Positions 52,113-62,036 of a stretch of 64,000 bases of DNA are shown piece by piece (positions within the stretch are counted from its first letter, which is position 1; each line of letters begins with the position of its first letter). The DNA lies in contig CAZLCX010000008.1 in assembly GCA_964558325.1 (NCBI GenBank), forward strand, positions 37,109 to 101,108, given 5' to 3'. The DNA comes from Halonatronomonas sp964558325. Its GTDB lineage: Bacteria > Bacillota > Halanaerobiia > Halanaerobiales > Halarsenatibacteraceae. Made by a program: the position numbers and the translations under genes. The notes under the pieces are model-generated. The model did no database searches and was not told the DNA's origin. It worked only from the letters and a program-made list of their open reading frames with translations.

Positions 52113-53660
52113 ATGAAGAAAATTTTATTTAGTTTTCTAGTATTTATTTTAGCCGTAGTTTTATTATCATCAGGCAATATTCTAGCACAGGAACAACAGG
52201 AGGGTGGAGATTTACGAATAGCAATAGGTGCTGACCCGGAATCACTTGACCCGGTCTTAGCCTCTTCTTCCCCTGCAGCAATGGTTATGGTACACATGAT
52301 GGAAACACTTTTTGAGATGACACCTGAAGGGGACATTGTACCATTACTTGCTGAAGACTATTCTGTTTCTGAAGACGGCCTAACCTATGAATTGTATCTT
52401 AGAGAAGATGTTAACTTCCATGACGGAGAGCCATTCAATGCTGAAGCTGTCAAGTTTAACCTGGAAAGACTAATTAAAGACGAAGCAGTTTTCTCATTTC
52501 TAATCAACAAGATTACTGAAATTGAAGTAGTAGATGAGTATACTATCAGTTTAACAACTGACGAACCCTTTGCTCCAATTCTTGCTCATCTATCCCATGA
52601 TTTTATTTCTATGATCAGTCCTGCCTCTGTCGAGGAATACGGAGATGATGTAGGTAGTAATCCTGTCGGTACCGGTAAATTTAAATTTGATGGCTGGTCC
52701 CGGGGTGAATCAGTTATAATGAGTCGCAATGATGACTACTGGGGAGAACCTGCTCACCTTGATACTGTTAGAATTTTAGTTGTCCCTGAAGAATCAACCA
52801 GAGTCGTCATGTTAGAAACCGGCGAGGCCCATGCGATTATGAATGTACCTCCAAGGGATGTCGGTAGATTAACAGAAAATCCAGATATTACTGTTGAGAA
52901 TGTTCCCAGTTTAAGAACTCTTTATGTTGGCCTTCACGCCCAAAAAGAACCTTTTGATGATATTAGGGTTCGAAAGGCTGTTAATTATGCTGTCGATACT
53001 GAATCACTAGTTGAAAATATTCTTGATGGAGCAGGAAGACCTTCTGATGCTCCAATCTCTCCTGATATTTTCGGTTATTCAGAACAGGAAATATATGAAT
53101 ATAACCCAGATAGAGCTCAAGAACTTTTAGCAGAAGCTGGCTATGAAGATGGTCTCGAATTAGAATTTTATTATCCAGTTGGAAGATATCCAATGGATAA
53201 TATTATAGCCCAGGCAGTTCAAAGTCAACTGGCAGAAGTTGGTATTGAAGCAGAGATGACAACTATGGAATGGGCAACCTATCTTGAAGTCATTAATGCC
53301 GAACCAGATGAAAGTCCTCATGATATGTATCTTCTTGGCTGGGGTACTGTAACTGGTGATGCTGATTATGGCCTATATGCTCTCTTGCATTCAGGGGAAT
53401 GGGCTCCTGATGGAAGTAATAGAAGTTTCTATGGTAATTCTGAAGTTGACGAATTATTAGAAGAAGCCAGAGTAGAAACAGATACAGAAGAAAGAAAAGC
53501 TCTCTATGCTGATGCAATTGAATTAATCTGGGACGATGCTCCATGGATCTTCCTCCACAGCATTTCTCAAATCAATGCTGTAAGAAACGACGTAGAAGGT
53601 CTAGTCCACCATCCAAGGGAAAGTATTCTTGCCCATGAAGCATATTTTATTGATGAATAA
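52113..53660 (+). CDS. ABC transporter substrate-binding protein, family 5 (dipeptide/oligopeptide)
   Basis: 515 residues. A signal peptide (KKILFSFLVFILAVVLLSS...ILA, about 2-26) lacks a lipobox cysteine. The mature protein shows SBP-5 motifs: DPESLDPVLASSSPAAMV, YELYLREDVNFHDGEPFNAE, NPVGTGKFKFDGW and NYAVDTESLV. It should bind peptides, nickel or sugars outside the membrane. Permease and ATPase genes are absent on both sides. Start ATG 52113, with TTG 52110 also possible behind GAGGAG. Confidence 0.92.
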   Translation: MKKILFSFLVFILAVVLLSSGNILAQEQQEGGDLRIAIGADPESLDPVLASSSPAAMVMVHMMETLFEMTPEGDIVPLLAEDYSVSEDGLTYELYLREDVNFHDGEPFNAEAVKFNLERLIKDEAVFSFLINKITEIEVVDEYTISLTTDEPFAPILAHLSHDFISMISPASVEEYGDDVGSNPVGTGKFKFDGWSRGESVIMSRNDDYWGEPAHLDTVRILVVPEESTRVVMLETGEAHAIMNVPPRDVGRLTENPDITVENVPSLRTLYVGLHAQKEPFDDIRVRKAVNYAVDTESLVENILDGAGRPSDAPISPDIFGYSEQEIYEYNPDRAQELLAEAGYEDGLELEFYYPVGRYPMDNIIAQAVQSQLAEVGIEAEMTTMEWATYLEVINAEPDESPHDMYLLGWGTVTGDADYGLYALLHSGEWAPDGSNRSFYGNSEVDELLEEARVETDTEERKALYADAIELIWDDAPWIFLHSISQINAVRNDVEGLVHHPRESILAHEAYFIDE

Positions 53661-53679
53661 ATAAGTTTAAGACTTTAGG

Positions 53680-53713
53680 AAAAAAGCCTGGCTAATATTT
53701 GCCAGGCTTTTTT
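53680..53713. terminator. Bidirectional terminator
   Basis: AAAAAAGCCTGGC and GCCAGGCTTTTTTT form a perfect stem between the binding-protein gene and the convergent CoA-transferase gene. Confidence 0.9.
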
Positions 53714-53715
53714 TA

Positions 53716-55200
53716 TTATTTCATTGAGCCAGAATCTATAAAGCTTTGATGCCAGCTTAAGGCTTCATCTAATATAACTGGAGTATGTCCCCCTGCTTTT
53801 TTTGCTCTCTTAAAATAATCCAGCAATTTATCTTTATACTCTGGAGAAGCAGTATTATTTATTATTTTATAAGCCCTCTCCTGGGGAGACAGACCCCTTA
53901 AATCAGCCAGCCCCTCTTCTGTAACTATTACATCTACATCATGCTCTGTATGATCAACATGGGAAACCATAGGCACTATTGATGATATATCTCCGTCTTT
54001 GGCCATTGAACTTGTAACAAAGATACTGAGATAAGCATTCCGGGCAAAATCACCTGAACCCCCAATACCATTCATCATCCTATTGCCTAAAATATGGGTA
54101 GAATTAATATTTCCATATATATCTGCCTCAATTGCAGTATTGATAGCTATGGATCCCAGTCTTCTGATAATTTCAGGATTATTACTAATTTCCTGAGGTC
54201 TTAAAATAATCTTATCTTTATATAGACCAATATTTTCCTGGAACTGTTTTTTACCATCTTCTGACAGTGTAATCGATGTTCCAGAAGCAATCTCTATCTT
54301 TCCACAGTCAATCAACTCTAAAACTGCATCCTGAATAACTTCAGAATAGAATTTTATATCATTAAAGTTTGAATCACAGAGTCCTGAAAGAACTGCATTG
54401 GCTACAGCACCAACCCCGGATTGAAGGGGCAGTAACTCCTGGGGAATCTTACCTGCCTGCTGTTCTGATTCCAGAAAATCAATGATATGACTGGCTATTT
54501 TCTTACTTGTATCATCCTGATAAGCTGAAAAACTAATTTCATCTTCAAGCTCAGTAATTACTATCCCCTCAATTTTATTAGAATCTACCTTAATATAGGG
54601 CGTTCCAATTCTTTGCCCAGCCTCTTTTAATGGAATTGCCCCTCTATCAGGTGGATCTGTTAACTGATAGATATCATGAATCCCCTCTAATTTTAAAGAT
54701 TTATTTAAATTCAATTCAACTATTATTCTGTCAGCTTCTTTTAAAAATGTTGGAGCAGCCCCAACAGAAGTCGTTGGAACTATCCAGCCCTCTTCTGTTA
54801 TAGCAAGGGCTTCTATTATTGCCAGATCAATATTTCCATAATGGCCATATCTCACATTCTGGGGAAAATGACTGAGATGGATATCTGCATAGTTAATCTC
54901 CCCTTTATTAATTGAAGCTCTCAAGTTTTTATCAGATTGATAGGGATACCTTCTTTTTATTACACCTGCTTCAGCCAGTGCTCCATCAAGCTCACTCCCA
55001 ACAGAAGCCCCAGTTAAAATACTTAAATTAAATTCTTTATCTCTCACTCTCTCTGCCAGGGCAAGGGGTACTGCCTTAGGATAACCAGAAGGTGTAAAAC
55101 CACTACAGCCAACAGTCATCCCACTTTTAATTAGTGATGCTGCTTCGTCGGCAGATATAATTTTATCTCTTAATGCTTTATTTCTAATCCTATTCTTCAT
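53716..55200 (-). CDS. Acetyl-CoA hydrolase/succinyl-CoA:acetate CoA-transferase family
   Basis: 494 residues. GMTVGCSGFTPSGYPKAVP near the N-terminus, SGVGAVANAVLSGL in the middle, the catalytic Glu in FYSEVIQD (about 284), and GGSGDFARNAYLS with MVSHVDHTEHDVDVIVTEEG are typical of Cat1/AarC/ScpC-like enzymes. It moves CoA between acyl-CoA and an acid such as acetate, and probably serves fermentation. It overlaps the upstream transporter gene by 11 bp. ATG with AGGAGG. Confidence 0.92.
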   Translation of the reverse strand: MKNRIRNKALRDKIISADEAASLIKSGMTVGCSGFTPSGYPKAVPLALAERVRDKEFNLSILTGASVGSELDGALAEAGVIKRRYPYQSDKNLRASINKGEINYADIHLSHFPQNVRYGHYGNIDLAIIEALAITEEGWIVPTTSVGAAPTFLKEADRIIVELNLNKSLKLEGIHDIYQLTDPPDRGAIPLKEAGQRIGTPYIKVDSNKIEGIVITELEDEISFSAYQDDTSKKIASHIIDFLESEQQAGKIPQELLPLQSGVGAVANAVLSGLCDSNFNDIKFYSEVIQDAVLELIDCGKIEIASGTSITLSEDGKKQFQENIGLYKDKIILRPQEISNNPEIIRRLGSIAINTAIEADIYGNINSTHILGNRMMNGIGGSGDFARNAYLSIFVTSSMAKDGDISSIVPMVSHVDHTEHDVDVIVTEEGLADLRGLSPQERAYKIINNTASPEYKDKLLDYFKRAKKAGGHTPVILDEALSWHQSFIDSGSMK

Positions 55201-56638
55201 TTATATCCTCCTGAAATTTAAGTTTTTCCTGGACATTTTTAACAATAGAATGGGTTAATCTATAATTATTGTAAAACTTAAAAGCAAAGCCAATTGTAAT
55301 AATTCCTCCAATAGCAAGAATAAGTCCAATAAACAATAACGTATAATCAGGCTGAGCGACAAGGGCCGGATTAAAACCAATTATATCTAGGATTATTCCT
55401 AAAAATAAAATCGCAATAGACTGTGAAGTCTTATATGAAAATGTTAAACAACCATAATATATGCCTTCTAATCTTACTCCTGTTTTTAATTCTTCAACAT
55501 CAATGATATCTGCAACCATTGAAGCCGGCAAAGTAAAAAGACTGCCATTTCCAAACCCGGCCATAAAGGCAAATGGTAATAAAAAAAGATGGTGATCAGC
55601 TATATAGAACCTATTAAGAACTGAAAAGAGAAAAATAAAGGCTGCAATCAGGGAAAATCCCAGGCCAATTAATATTGTCGGTCTTTTGTCAATCTTTGCA
55701 GATACAGCAACCCAGAAGGGTTGAGAAATAATACTAACCAAAAACTGAGTTCCAATAATTAAAGCTATCTCAGAATTATTCATATCAAAAGTATAGGTAA
55801 ATACATGAAGACCAACTGCCGTAAAAAGAGCCACTGTTAAATTTGTAGAAAGATATCCTAAGACTACAGATCTAAAATCATAATTATTTAAAGCAGTTTT
55901 AAAGTCAATAATTAATTGTTTAATTTCCTTTACTGGATTAAAAGCTGTAGAATTTTTATCCCTGGTGAATTTATATAAATAAGGCAGGTATTTATAAGTT
56001 GTCATAAATACTATAATACCAGATATAATCATAATAATAGATGCAGCAATCCCCATATTAGCATAGGCCTCTGGATTTAATTGACCTAGATAGTAATCTT
56101 CAGTTGGCTTAAAAAATAAATATAGCCCCAGGGCTGTTGCAGAAAAGATACCGAGAATAAAAAATACCGTCCTAATAGACTGAATTAAAGTCCTTTCATT
56201 ATAATCATTTGAAAGTTCAGCACCTAAAGCAATATAGGGTGTCCCAAAAACAGTCAAGAATGACTTCACTAAAATGATGTTGATAAAGAACCAGCTGTAT
56301 TTAAAAATCAACGTATGCTCTGGACCAATAGTCCAGAGATAAAAATTAAAGATTCCTGCAAATAAAGATCCAATAAGTAAATACAGATGTCTTCGACCAA
56401 AATATTTTGAATTTGTTTTATCTGAAATATAACCCATAATCGGGTCTGTCAGGGCATCCCAGATTATACTTAAACTAACTGCAATCCCAACCATAGTTCC
56501 TGGAATATTTAAGACAGCTGTTGCATAAAAAACAATATAGGTGTTTATTACCTGCAGAATAATACCGCCGCCTAGATTACCGGCACCATAACCAAATTTA
56601 TCGATTAAAGCAATATTCTTTAGTCTTTTCACTGCCAT
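55190..56638 (-). CDS. GPH-family (glycoside/uronide) cation symporter
   Basis: 482 residues with twelve predicted helices. FGYGAGNLGGGIILQ, then WDALTDPIMGYISDKTNSKYFGRRH, is the signature of glycoside-pentoside-hexuronide:cation symporters such as MelB and XynB. The substrate is likely a sugar or uronide, but the pairing with a CoA-transferase gene (11-bp overlap) makes an organic acid possible. ATG with AGGAG. Confidence 0.88.
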   Translation of the reverse strand: MAVKRLKNIALIDKFGYGAGNLGGGIILQVINTYIVFYATAVLNIPGTMVGIAVSLSIIWDALTDPIMGYISDKTNSKYFGRRHLYLLIGSLFAGIFNFYLWTIGPEHTLIFKYSWFFINIILVKSFLTVFGTPYIALGAELSNDYNERTLIQSIRTVFFILGIFSATALGLYLFFKPTEDYYLGQLNPEAYANMGIAASIIMIISGIIVFMTTYKYLPYLYKFTRDKNSTAFNPVKEIKQLIIDFKTALNNYDFRSVVLGYLSTNLTVALFTAVGLHVFTYTFDMNNSEIALIIGTQFLVSIISQPFWVAVSAKIDKRPTILIGLGFSLIAAFIFLFSVLNRFYIADHHLFLLPFAFMAGFGNGSLFTLPASMVADIIDVEELKTGVRLEGIYYGCLTFSYKTSQSIAILFLGIILDIIGFNPALVAQPDYTLLFIGLILAIGGIITIGFAFKFYNNYRLTHSIVKNVQEKLKFQEDINEE

Positions 56639-56664
56639 AATCTTCTCCTGCTCTCTTTTTACTT

Positions 56665-56949
56665 TTAAATTAATTCAAAGTAATCTTTTATACAGTCATG
56701 ATAATCTTGATATTTAAAATGGAATAAATCCTTTATCTCATAATCCTCTACAGCCAGATCGATAATCTTACTGCCACAACAATAACCAAAACGATGATTA
56801 ATTAATTCAGAATCTCTTACTGAAAATACTTTATAATATAAGTACTGGTTATATTTATCCTTACCAATTGATAGACTGACTTTATTACCTATTTCCCTGC
56901 ATTCAGGCCTACAATTTTCTATCCATTGTTGGATTTCACCTGGCTCCAA
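56665..56949 (-). CDS. Small Cys-rich hypothetical protein
   Basis: 94 residues with cysteines in ENCRPECRE, GYCCGSK and DYHDCI. Six or so Cys/His pairs suggest metal binding. The predicted start is TTG 56949; its ribosome binding site is weak. No family recognised. It precedes the symporter gene by 26 bp on the same strand. Confidence 0.55.
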   Translation of the reverse strand: MEPGEIQQWIENCRPECREIGNKVSLSIGKDKYNQYLYYKVFSVRDSELINHRFGYCCGSKIIDLAVEDYEIKDLFHFKYQDYHDCIKDYFELI

Positions 56950-57030
56950 TATTCCAGGCTAAAAGAATTATCCTATATTATTAGTTCTTTGTGAATTCTT
57001 TAATTCCTGCAAAAACCAAATAATGATATA

Positions 57031-57061
57031 GAAAAAGTGACATCTACTATTTTGATGCCAC
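57031..57061 (-). terminator. Terminator of the yedF-like gene
   Basis: On the minus strand GTGGCATC and GATGTCAC pair around a 9-nt loop followed by TTTTTC, about 27 bp after the stop. Confidence 0.75.
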
Positions 57062-57087
57062 CCTCTAATGATAGCTATTATCTCAAT

Positions 57088-57678
57088 TTACAGATGAACA
57101 GTTGAGTTTGAAGTAATTAGTTCAAGGATTTCATACATATTACTTATCTGACCAACTTTTAGCTCATCTTTTAAATCTAAATATTCAAGACAGGTCCCAC
57201 AGACCTTTAAGTTAAGGCCATCATCAACTAATCCCCTTAGAGTTGCAACTGTTTCTTGATTTATAGTTGCTAATTTTACACCATTATTCATCAAAACCAG
57301 ACTATCTGGCTGACTGCTCAAATCAGCAATAGTCTTTAAAAGCCCCTTCATTAACAGGGAACCTAATTCAGCAGGCCCCTCCCCTAATCTTTCAGAAGTT
57401 ATTAAGATAACATCTGTATCTGGAGAAATTTTAACTCCATCTGTTGATAATTCAGAACTGCCTTTTTTGCTTTTTCCATAGATCAGTAACTCATATTTGT
57501 CATCAGAAATATGAGTCTCGTCTACCTGATAACCCAGGTTCACAGCCATCCTGGAGACATTATTTGCGGCCACTTCATTATCTACAATAATTTTAACTTT
57601 ATTATTATTTTCCAGAGCCTTTTTGGCTTTTACCACCGGCTCCGGGCAATCAAGTCCTGAGCAGTTTATTGTTTTCAT
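57088..57678 (-). CDS. yedF: YedF-like sulfurtransferase (TusA plus DsrE-like domain)
   Basis: 196 residues. The N-terminal TusA domain has the active Cys in GLDCPEPVVKAKKAL. The C-terminal DsrE-like domain has LVLMNNGVKLAT and KVCGTCLEYL. This architecture is annotated as selenium-metabolism protein YedF; the function is unproven. No selenium genes are in the window. ATG with GGAGG. Confidence 0.9.
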   Translation of the reverse strand: MKTINCSGLDCPEPVVKAKKALENNNKVKIIVDNEVAANNVSRMAVNLGYQVDETHISDDKYELLIYGKSKKGSSELSTDGVKISPDTDVILITSERLGEGPAELGSLLMKGLLKTIADLSSQPDSLVLMNNGVKLATINQETVATLRGLVDDGLNLKVCGTCLEYLDLKDELKVGQISNMYEILELITSNSTVHL

Positions 57679-57755
57679 TATATCAACCTCCTGATTAATT
57701 ATAAGAAAAATGAATTATTTTTATAACTTGTATTTATTATATCAGAAAGGTTCCT

Positions 57756-59444
57756 CTAAATAAAATTATGATCGTATATTTTTTCGACAGCCTCCGGGCT
57801 AACTGGCCTACTAAATAAATATCCCTGGATATAATCACAACCACTGTCAGATAATTTTTTGAAATTACTTTCCTCTTCAATACCTTCAGCCACAATTACC
57901 AAATTCATGCTGTGAAATAAAGAGATTAACCCGGCCATTGTATCTTTATAATTATCCTGGAGAAACTTTTGATTCAAAGAACGATCAAATTTTATTTTAT
58001 CAAGCTCAATATAGGTTAAATAACTTAAAGAAGAATAGCCTGTCCCAAAATCATCCAGGGATATCTTAACTCCTGAATCTTTGAGCTTATTTAAAAAACC
58101 AATCGATTTATCTTTTTTTTCAAGTAAGACTGTCTCTGTTATTTCAATTTCCAGAAGCTCTGCAGGCACTTTATATTGCCTGAGTTTATCCTTTAGAAAA
58201 TCAATAAATGATAAATCATTTAGCTGCTGGGCAGAAAAGTTAATCGAGATTGATTTAGAATAAAATCCTTTGGCCTGCCAGTCTGCTAATTGTTTAATTG
58301 CAGCCTCTGTTACCCAGCGGCCAATTTTGATGATCAAATTGCTCTCTTCAGCAACAGGAATAAATTGTCCAGGTGAAATATCTTCAGTCTTTAGCCTGAT
58401 TAAGGCTTCAAATGTATTAGCTTTTCCAGTTTTTAGGTTTATTTGTGGCTGATATACAAGCTTAAAACTATCACTGATTAATGCATCTTTTAAAATCTCC
58501 TGGATTTCTTTCTTCTTCATTAACTCCTGAAACATCCTGTCATTATAATATAATTTATTATGCCCAAAGAGTCCCTTAGCCCTGTGCATTGCAGTATCTG
58601 CAAAGGTAATTAAGTCATAGGTCCTGTTTGAATCGCCAGGAAAAAGAGTAATCCCGATACTATAATCAATATTTAAAAAATCATCTTTAATATCAAAGGG
58701 GCTATTCAAACATTCTTCTATCAATTTCAGGTATTTTTCTACTTCATCTATCCTGCTAATATTTTTAATTAAGATTAAAAATTCATCGCCACCATACCTG
58801 GCTATAAAAATATTATTATCATCTAAATCAAGGAATCTATTCCCAATCTGGCTTAACATAATATCTCCATAGACATGACCTAAGGTATCATTGATTTCTT
58901 TGAAATTATCAAGGTCAATTAAAATTACAGCCCCTGGTCTATCTGCCTTTAATTCAGTTTTGAGATTATTAATAAACTGACGGCGATTTGGTAATTTTGT
59001 CAGTGGGTCATATAGGGTTTTATATTCCAATTTTTTATTTAATTTACTTATCTCTTTATTGTAATTTTTAAGCTGCTGAGAACTTATCTTTATTTCCTGT
59101 TCTTTTTGATTTAATTCCTGATCCTTATGCTCGATTTTATCTACAAGCCTCATTAATGAATCTGAAATTCTATTTAACTCCTGATAGCCTGGATTAACAG
59201 GACAGGCCTCATACTGGCCATTTGCAAGTTTATCTGCCCAGTCAGAAATCCCATTTAAGGGCTTTATCATTTTAACTGATAGATATTTAAGAACTAAAAT
59301 GCCTGTCAGGAAGATTAAGATAACTGGAAATAATTTTATTTGATTATTTAATGAATAATAAAAGACTAGTCCAATAGCTGATACTAAAAATGTTATACTC
59401 AAAATTAAATATATTCTATTTAAATCATTACTTATCTTTTTCAT
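57756..59444 (-). CDS. Membrane-bound GGDEF-EAL cyclic-di-GMP protein
   Basis: 562 residues. Two N-terminal helices (about 10-55) and a HAMP-like and coiled-coil stretch (60-135) precede the catalytic parts. The GGDEF domain has an intact RYGGDEF (about 215-221). The EAL domain has FEALIRLK (about 343), EITETVLL and DDFGTGYSSL. The usual inhibitory RxxD site before GGDEF reads DDNN, so it appears degenerate. Both synthesis and hydrolysis of c-di-GMP are possible. No periplasmic sensor domain of any size is present. ATG with AGAGG. Confidence 0.92.
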   Translation of the reverse strand: MKKISNDLNRIYLILSITFLVSAIGLVFYYSLNNQIKLFPVILIFLTGILVLKYLSVKMIKPLNGISDWADKLANGQYEACPVNPGYQELNRISDSLMRLVDKIEHKDQELNQKEQEIKISSQQLKNYNKEISKLNKKLEYKTLYDPLTKLPNRRQFINNLKTELKADRPGAVILIDLDNFKEINDTLGHVYGDIMLSQIGNRFLDLDDNNIFIARYGGDEFLILIKNISRIDEVEKYLKLIEECLNSPFDIKDDFLNIDYSIGITLFPGDSNRTYDLITFADTAMHRAKGLFGHNKLYYNDRMFQELMKKKEIQEILKDALISDSFKLVYQPQINLKTGKANTFEALIRLKTEDISPGQFIPVAEESNLIIKIGRWVTEAAIKQLADWQAKGFYSKSISINFSAQQLNDLSFIDFLKDKLRQYKVPAELLEIEITETVLLEKKDKSIGFLNKLKDSGVKISLDDFGTGYSSLSYLTYIELDKIKFDRSLNQKFLQDNYKDTMAGLISLFHSMNLVIVAEGIEEESNFKKLSDSGCDYIQGYLFSRPVSPEAVEKIYDHNFI

Positions 59445-59510
59445 TTAATTCAGGCCTCTCCAATGTCTAAAAGATTGTTTAATGTAATGAAATAATTATA
59501 TCACAAAAAA

Positions 59511-59536
59511 GAAAAAGGGCCAACCTGGCCCTTTGC
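59511..59536 (-). terminator. Terminator of the 267-residue secreted-protein gene
   Basis: On the minus strand AAAGGGCCA and TGGCCCTTT pair, followed by TTCTTTTTT. It starts about 13 bp after the stop codon. Confidence 0.75.
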
Positions 59537-59548
59537 AAAATTTAATAA

Positions 59549-60352
59549 TTATAATCTTACCTCCCAGAATAATGAATAAATTAAAATAGTTTCAAAAAAA
59601 TCTGGAAGCCCAGGATCTATCGTTCTTAAAACATCTGGCCTAGTGATTCTTGGTGGAATATAATGAGTAAAATCCTCTGAGCTAAAATCATAAAAGTCTA
59701 AATGAGGCGAAGACTGGATCACAGTAAAATAAAAATTCCTGGTTAAATTAGATTCTAAGGGGTAATATAAAATATCTGAGTCAAACTGCCAGCTGTCTAT
59801 TCTAGAGGCTTCAGGTTCAGAAATATTAAATAATCTAAGCTGAAAATATTCTATATTCTTATTTAAATAATCCTCTATAATTTTAAGCTGGTTATCAGTC
59901 AGCTCAATAGAATTTTGGCTGCTGGCTGCCAGAAATTCATTAATAGCTCCAATAATAAGGTCAGAATCGGAACTCTGAATCAACTCCTGATTAACTAAAT
60001 CTAATTTTTTATATTCCTGGGAATCTTCAAAGAAATAGTCTGGATGCTTAAAACCACGCTGGTAATTAATAAAATTATTTCTTGTGACTTCAAAAATACT
60101 ATGTTGATCATAAAGATCTCTAATAGGTTCTGCTGGGAATGGCATTAAATCCAGGAGATGGCCAGTTGAATCTGCCTTAATTATCATCCTTTGAATAATT
60201 ATCTCTTCACTGCCATTCCAGATAAGCCCGACCTCTTCGTTAAAATCCGTGATTTCTAAGTCAGCTAGTGGGATAAGAAGCCTTGCCTGAACTGGAGCCC
60301 CGATAACAAAGACCAGGATAAATATAAGACCTGAAATTACCAGCCCTTTCAT
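59549..60352 (-). CDS. Secreted hypothetical protein, possibly DUF2330-like
   Basis: 267 residues. A signal peptide (LVISGLIFILVFVIGAPVQA) is followed by EVGLIWNGSEEIIIQRMIIKA and a PFPAEPIRDLY segment. These recall DUF2330-type extracytoplasmic proteins, but the match is weak. The C-terminal end is hydrophobic (DFFETILIYSLFWEVRL). ATG 60352 is 8 nt after GGGGG; an ATG five codons upstream overlaps that site. Function unknown. Confidence 0.6.
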   Translation of the reverse strand: MKGLVISGLIFILVFVIGAPVQARLLIPLADLEITDFNEEVGLIWNGSEEIIIQRMIIKADSTGHLLDLMPFPAEPIRDLYDQHSIFEVTRNNFINYQRGFKHPDYFFEDSQEYKKLDLVNQELIQSSDSDLIIGAINEFLAASSQNSIELTDNQLKIIEDYLNKNIEYFQLRLFNISEPEASRIDSWQFDSDILYYPLESNLTRNFYFTVIQSSPHLDFYDFSSEDFTHYIPPRITRPDVLRTIDPGLPDFFETILIYSLFWEVRL

Positions 60353-60491
60353 AATAATTACCCCCATTCTATTTTTTGTTAATCTCTAGCTTAATTATAC
60401 CATTGTTTTGTTGGGCGGGGCTCCTTTTAATAGCAGGTCTATTTTCTTATTTTATCAAAGGCAGTCCTCTTAGAAAATTCCAGGTCAGATT

Positions 60492-61250
60492 TTATAACCA
60501 GTTTATTATCTCCTCCAGCATCTTATCAATAATATAATGGTTTAAATTTTCATAGGTGACTAAGTTTATCCTCTCCCTGTCTTCATAAACCTCCCTGGCC
60601 GCCTGATAATACTCCTTTTGAGCCTCCAGAGACACTGAACTATCTGCTTCCCCATGAAGAAGCAGAACCGGCCTATTTTTGATTTTAGCAAGGTTAAAAT
60701 AGGGGTCATAATCTTTTAGCTGATATCTTTTACCATCAATTCTTATTTCATCCCTGATTGGCTGCTTAAAATCGATCTCATCTAACCAGATATCCCTGGT
60801 CTTAAGCCAGGCTGAAGAGCCATTAATATTTATCATCCTGGAAATTTCAGGTTTAGCTGTAAAGACTCCAGCAGCAATGAAACCACCCATGGAATGACCG
60901 GCAGTAGTTATTGATTTGTCTCTGCCAAGATAATCTATTAATTCAGCTGATTCTAAGATAGCTCTAATTAACGTTTCAAAAAAATAATTGGCCAGAAGTT
61001 CTTCGCCATTGCCAGAATTAAAATCCAGACTATTCCTCTGGCCATGATAGGGAGCATCTGGCAAAAGAACTCTATGACCATAGCTGGCCAGGATTTTACC
61101 TCTAAAAACCTGGTTTTCTTTTTTAGAGGACCAGCCATGATAAAAGATAATATTTTCTTTAATTTCCGGCGGGATTATTTCAATGCAGGGAATACCTGCA
61201 ATCCCAATCTCTTTTACCTGCAATTTTTCCAGTAGCATCTTGAATTCCAC
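60492..61250 (-). CDS. Alpha/beta-fold hydrolase (YitV-like esterase)
   Basis: 252 residues. FYHGWSSKKE forms the oxyanion-hole region, the nucleophile Ser is in AGHSMGGFIAAG, the acid Asp in LLHGEADSSVS, and the His in ENLNHYI. The substrate is unknown. GTG 61250 is 8 nt after AAAGGA; ATG four codons later is less well spaced. It lies 21 bp downstream of the MBL-fold gene on the same strand. Confidence 0.85.
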   Translation of the reverse strand: MEFKMLLEKLQVKEIGIAGIPCIEIIPPEIKENIIFYHGWSSKKENQVFRGKILASYGHRVLLPDAPYHGQRNSLDFNSGNGEELLANYFFETLIRAILESAELIDYLGRDKSITTAGHSMGGFIAAGVFTAKPEISRMININGSSAWLKTRDIWLDEIDFKQPIRDEIRIDGKRYQLKDYDPYFNLAKIKNRPVLLLHGEADSSVSLEAQKEYYQAAREVYEDRERINLVTYENLNHYIIDKMLEEIINWL

Positions 61251-61271
61251 TATACCCTTCCTTTCTTAAAA

Positions 61272-62018
61272 TCAATTAAAGATATCTTCTCCTGCTGCTG
61301 CAATTTCAACCTCAGCCTGACAGTTATCAAGCAGATATTTCTGCCCGATAAAGCCGGTACAGTGCAAGGGATAGATCTTTTTAAGGCTCATTTTATTAAA
61401 TTCTGCGGCAATTGCTTTCAGCTCTGATTGGCTTTTATCTATCAGGTGAAAGCCTCCTGCCAGTCCATAAATATTCTGATCTGAGATTTCATTAATATAT
61501 TTAAGGATACTGACTATCCCGCCATGACTGCAGCCTGTTAAGACTATCAGGCCTTTCGATGTTTCCATAAATAAACTATTTTCAGATTTGGCCTCTTCAT
61601 AATATTTATGATCTTTAATTTTATCAAGATATTTATCAGGTAACCGGCCAGTCAACCAGAGCCCTGGAGCTATCTCTGTCGGCTCGGTTACAGGATTAAA
61701 GTTAATGATCTTCTGAGCTGAGCCTGTTTTAAGGAACTCCTCTTTAATTTTTTGATGACCATAAACTGCCATCTTCTTATTGACTGCCAGTAACTGGTCT
61801 AATGCTCCCATATGATCATAATGGGGATGACTTAAAATAACTGCCTCGGCGGACTGGAGAGGAATATCCAGTTCTGCAGCATTATGAAAAAGAGCAGTTT
61901 TCTGCCCGGTATCAAATAGATATTTTTTCTGATTATATTTAATCCAGAAAGCCATTCCATGTTCAGCTATCAGTCTTTCCTTTCTAACTTTATTTGCCAC
62001 TAAAATTTTAATCTGCAT
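61272..62018 (-). CDS. MBL-fold metallohydrolase
   Basis: 248 residues. Metal ligands are in ILSHPHYDHMGAL (about 61-73), TGCSHGG and YPLHCTGF. The layout fits the family annotated from the methanopterin-pathway beta-RFAP synthase, which in bacteria has no settled function. ATG with GGAGG. Confidence 0.88.
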   Translation of the reverse strand: MQIKILVANKVRKERLIAEHGMAFWIKYNQKKYLFDTGQKTALFHNAAELDIPLQSAEAVILSHPHYDHMGALDQLLAVNKKMAVYGHQKIKEEFLKTGSAQKIINFNPVTEPTEIAPGLWLTGRLPDKYLDKIKDHKYYEEAKSENSLFMETSKGLIVLTGCSHGGIVSILKYINEISDQNIYGLAGGFHLIDKSQSELKAIAAEFNKMSLKKIYPLHCTGFIGQKYLLDNCQAEVEIAAAGEDIFN

Positions 62019-62036
62019 TTTGATTAGCCTCCTTTT

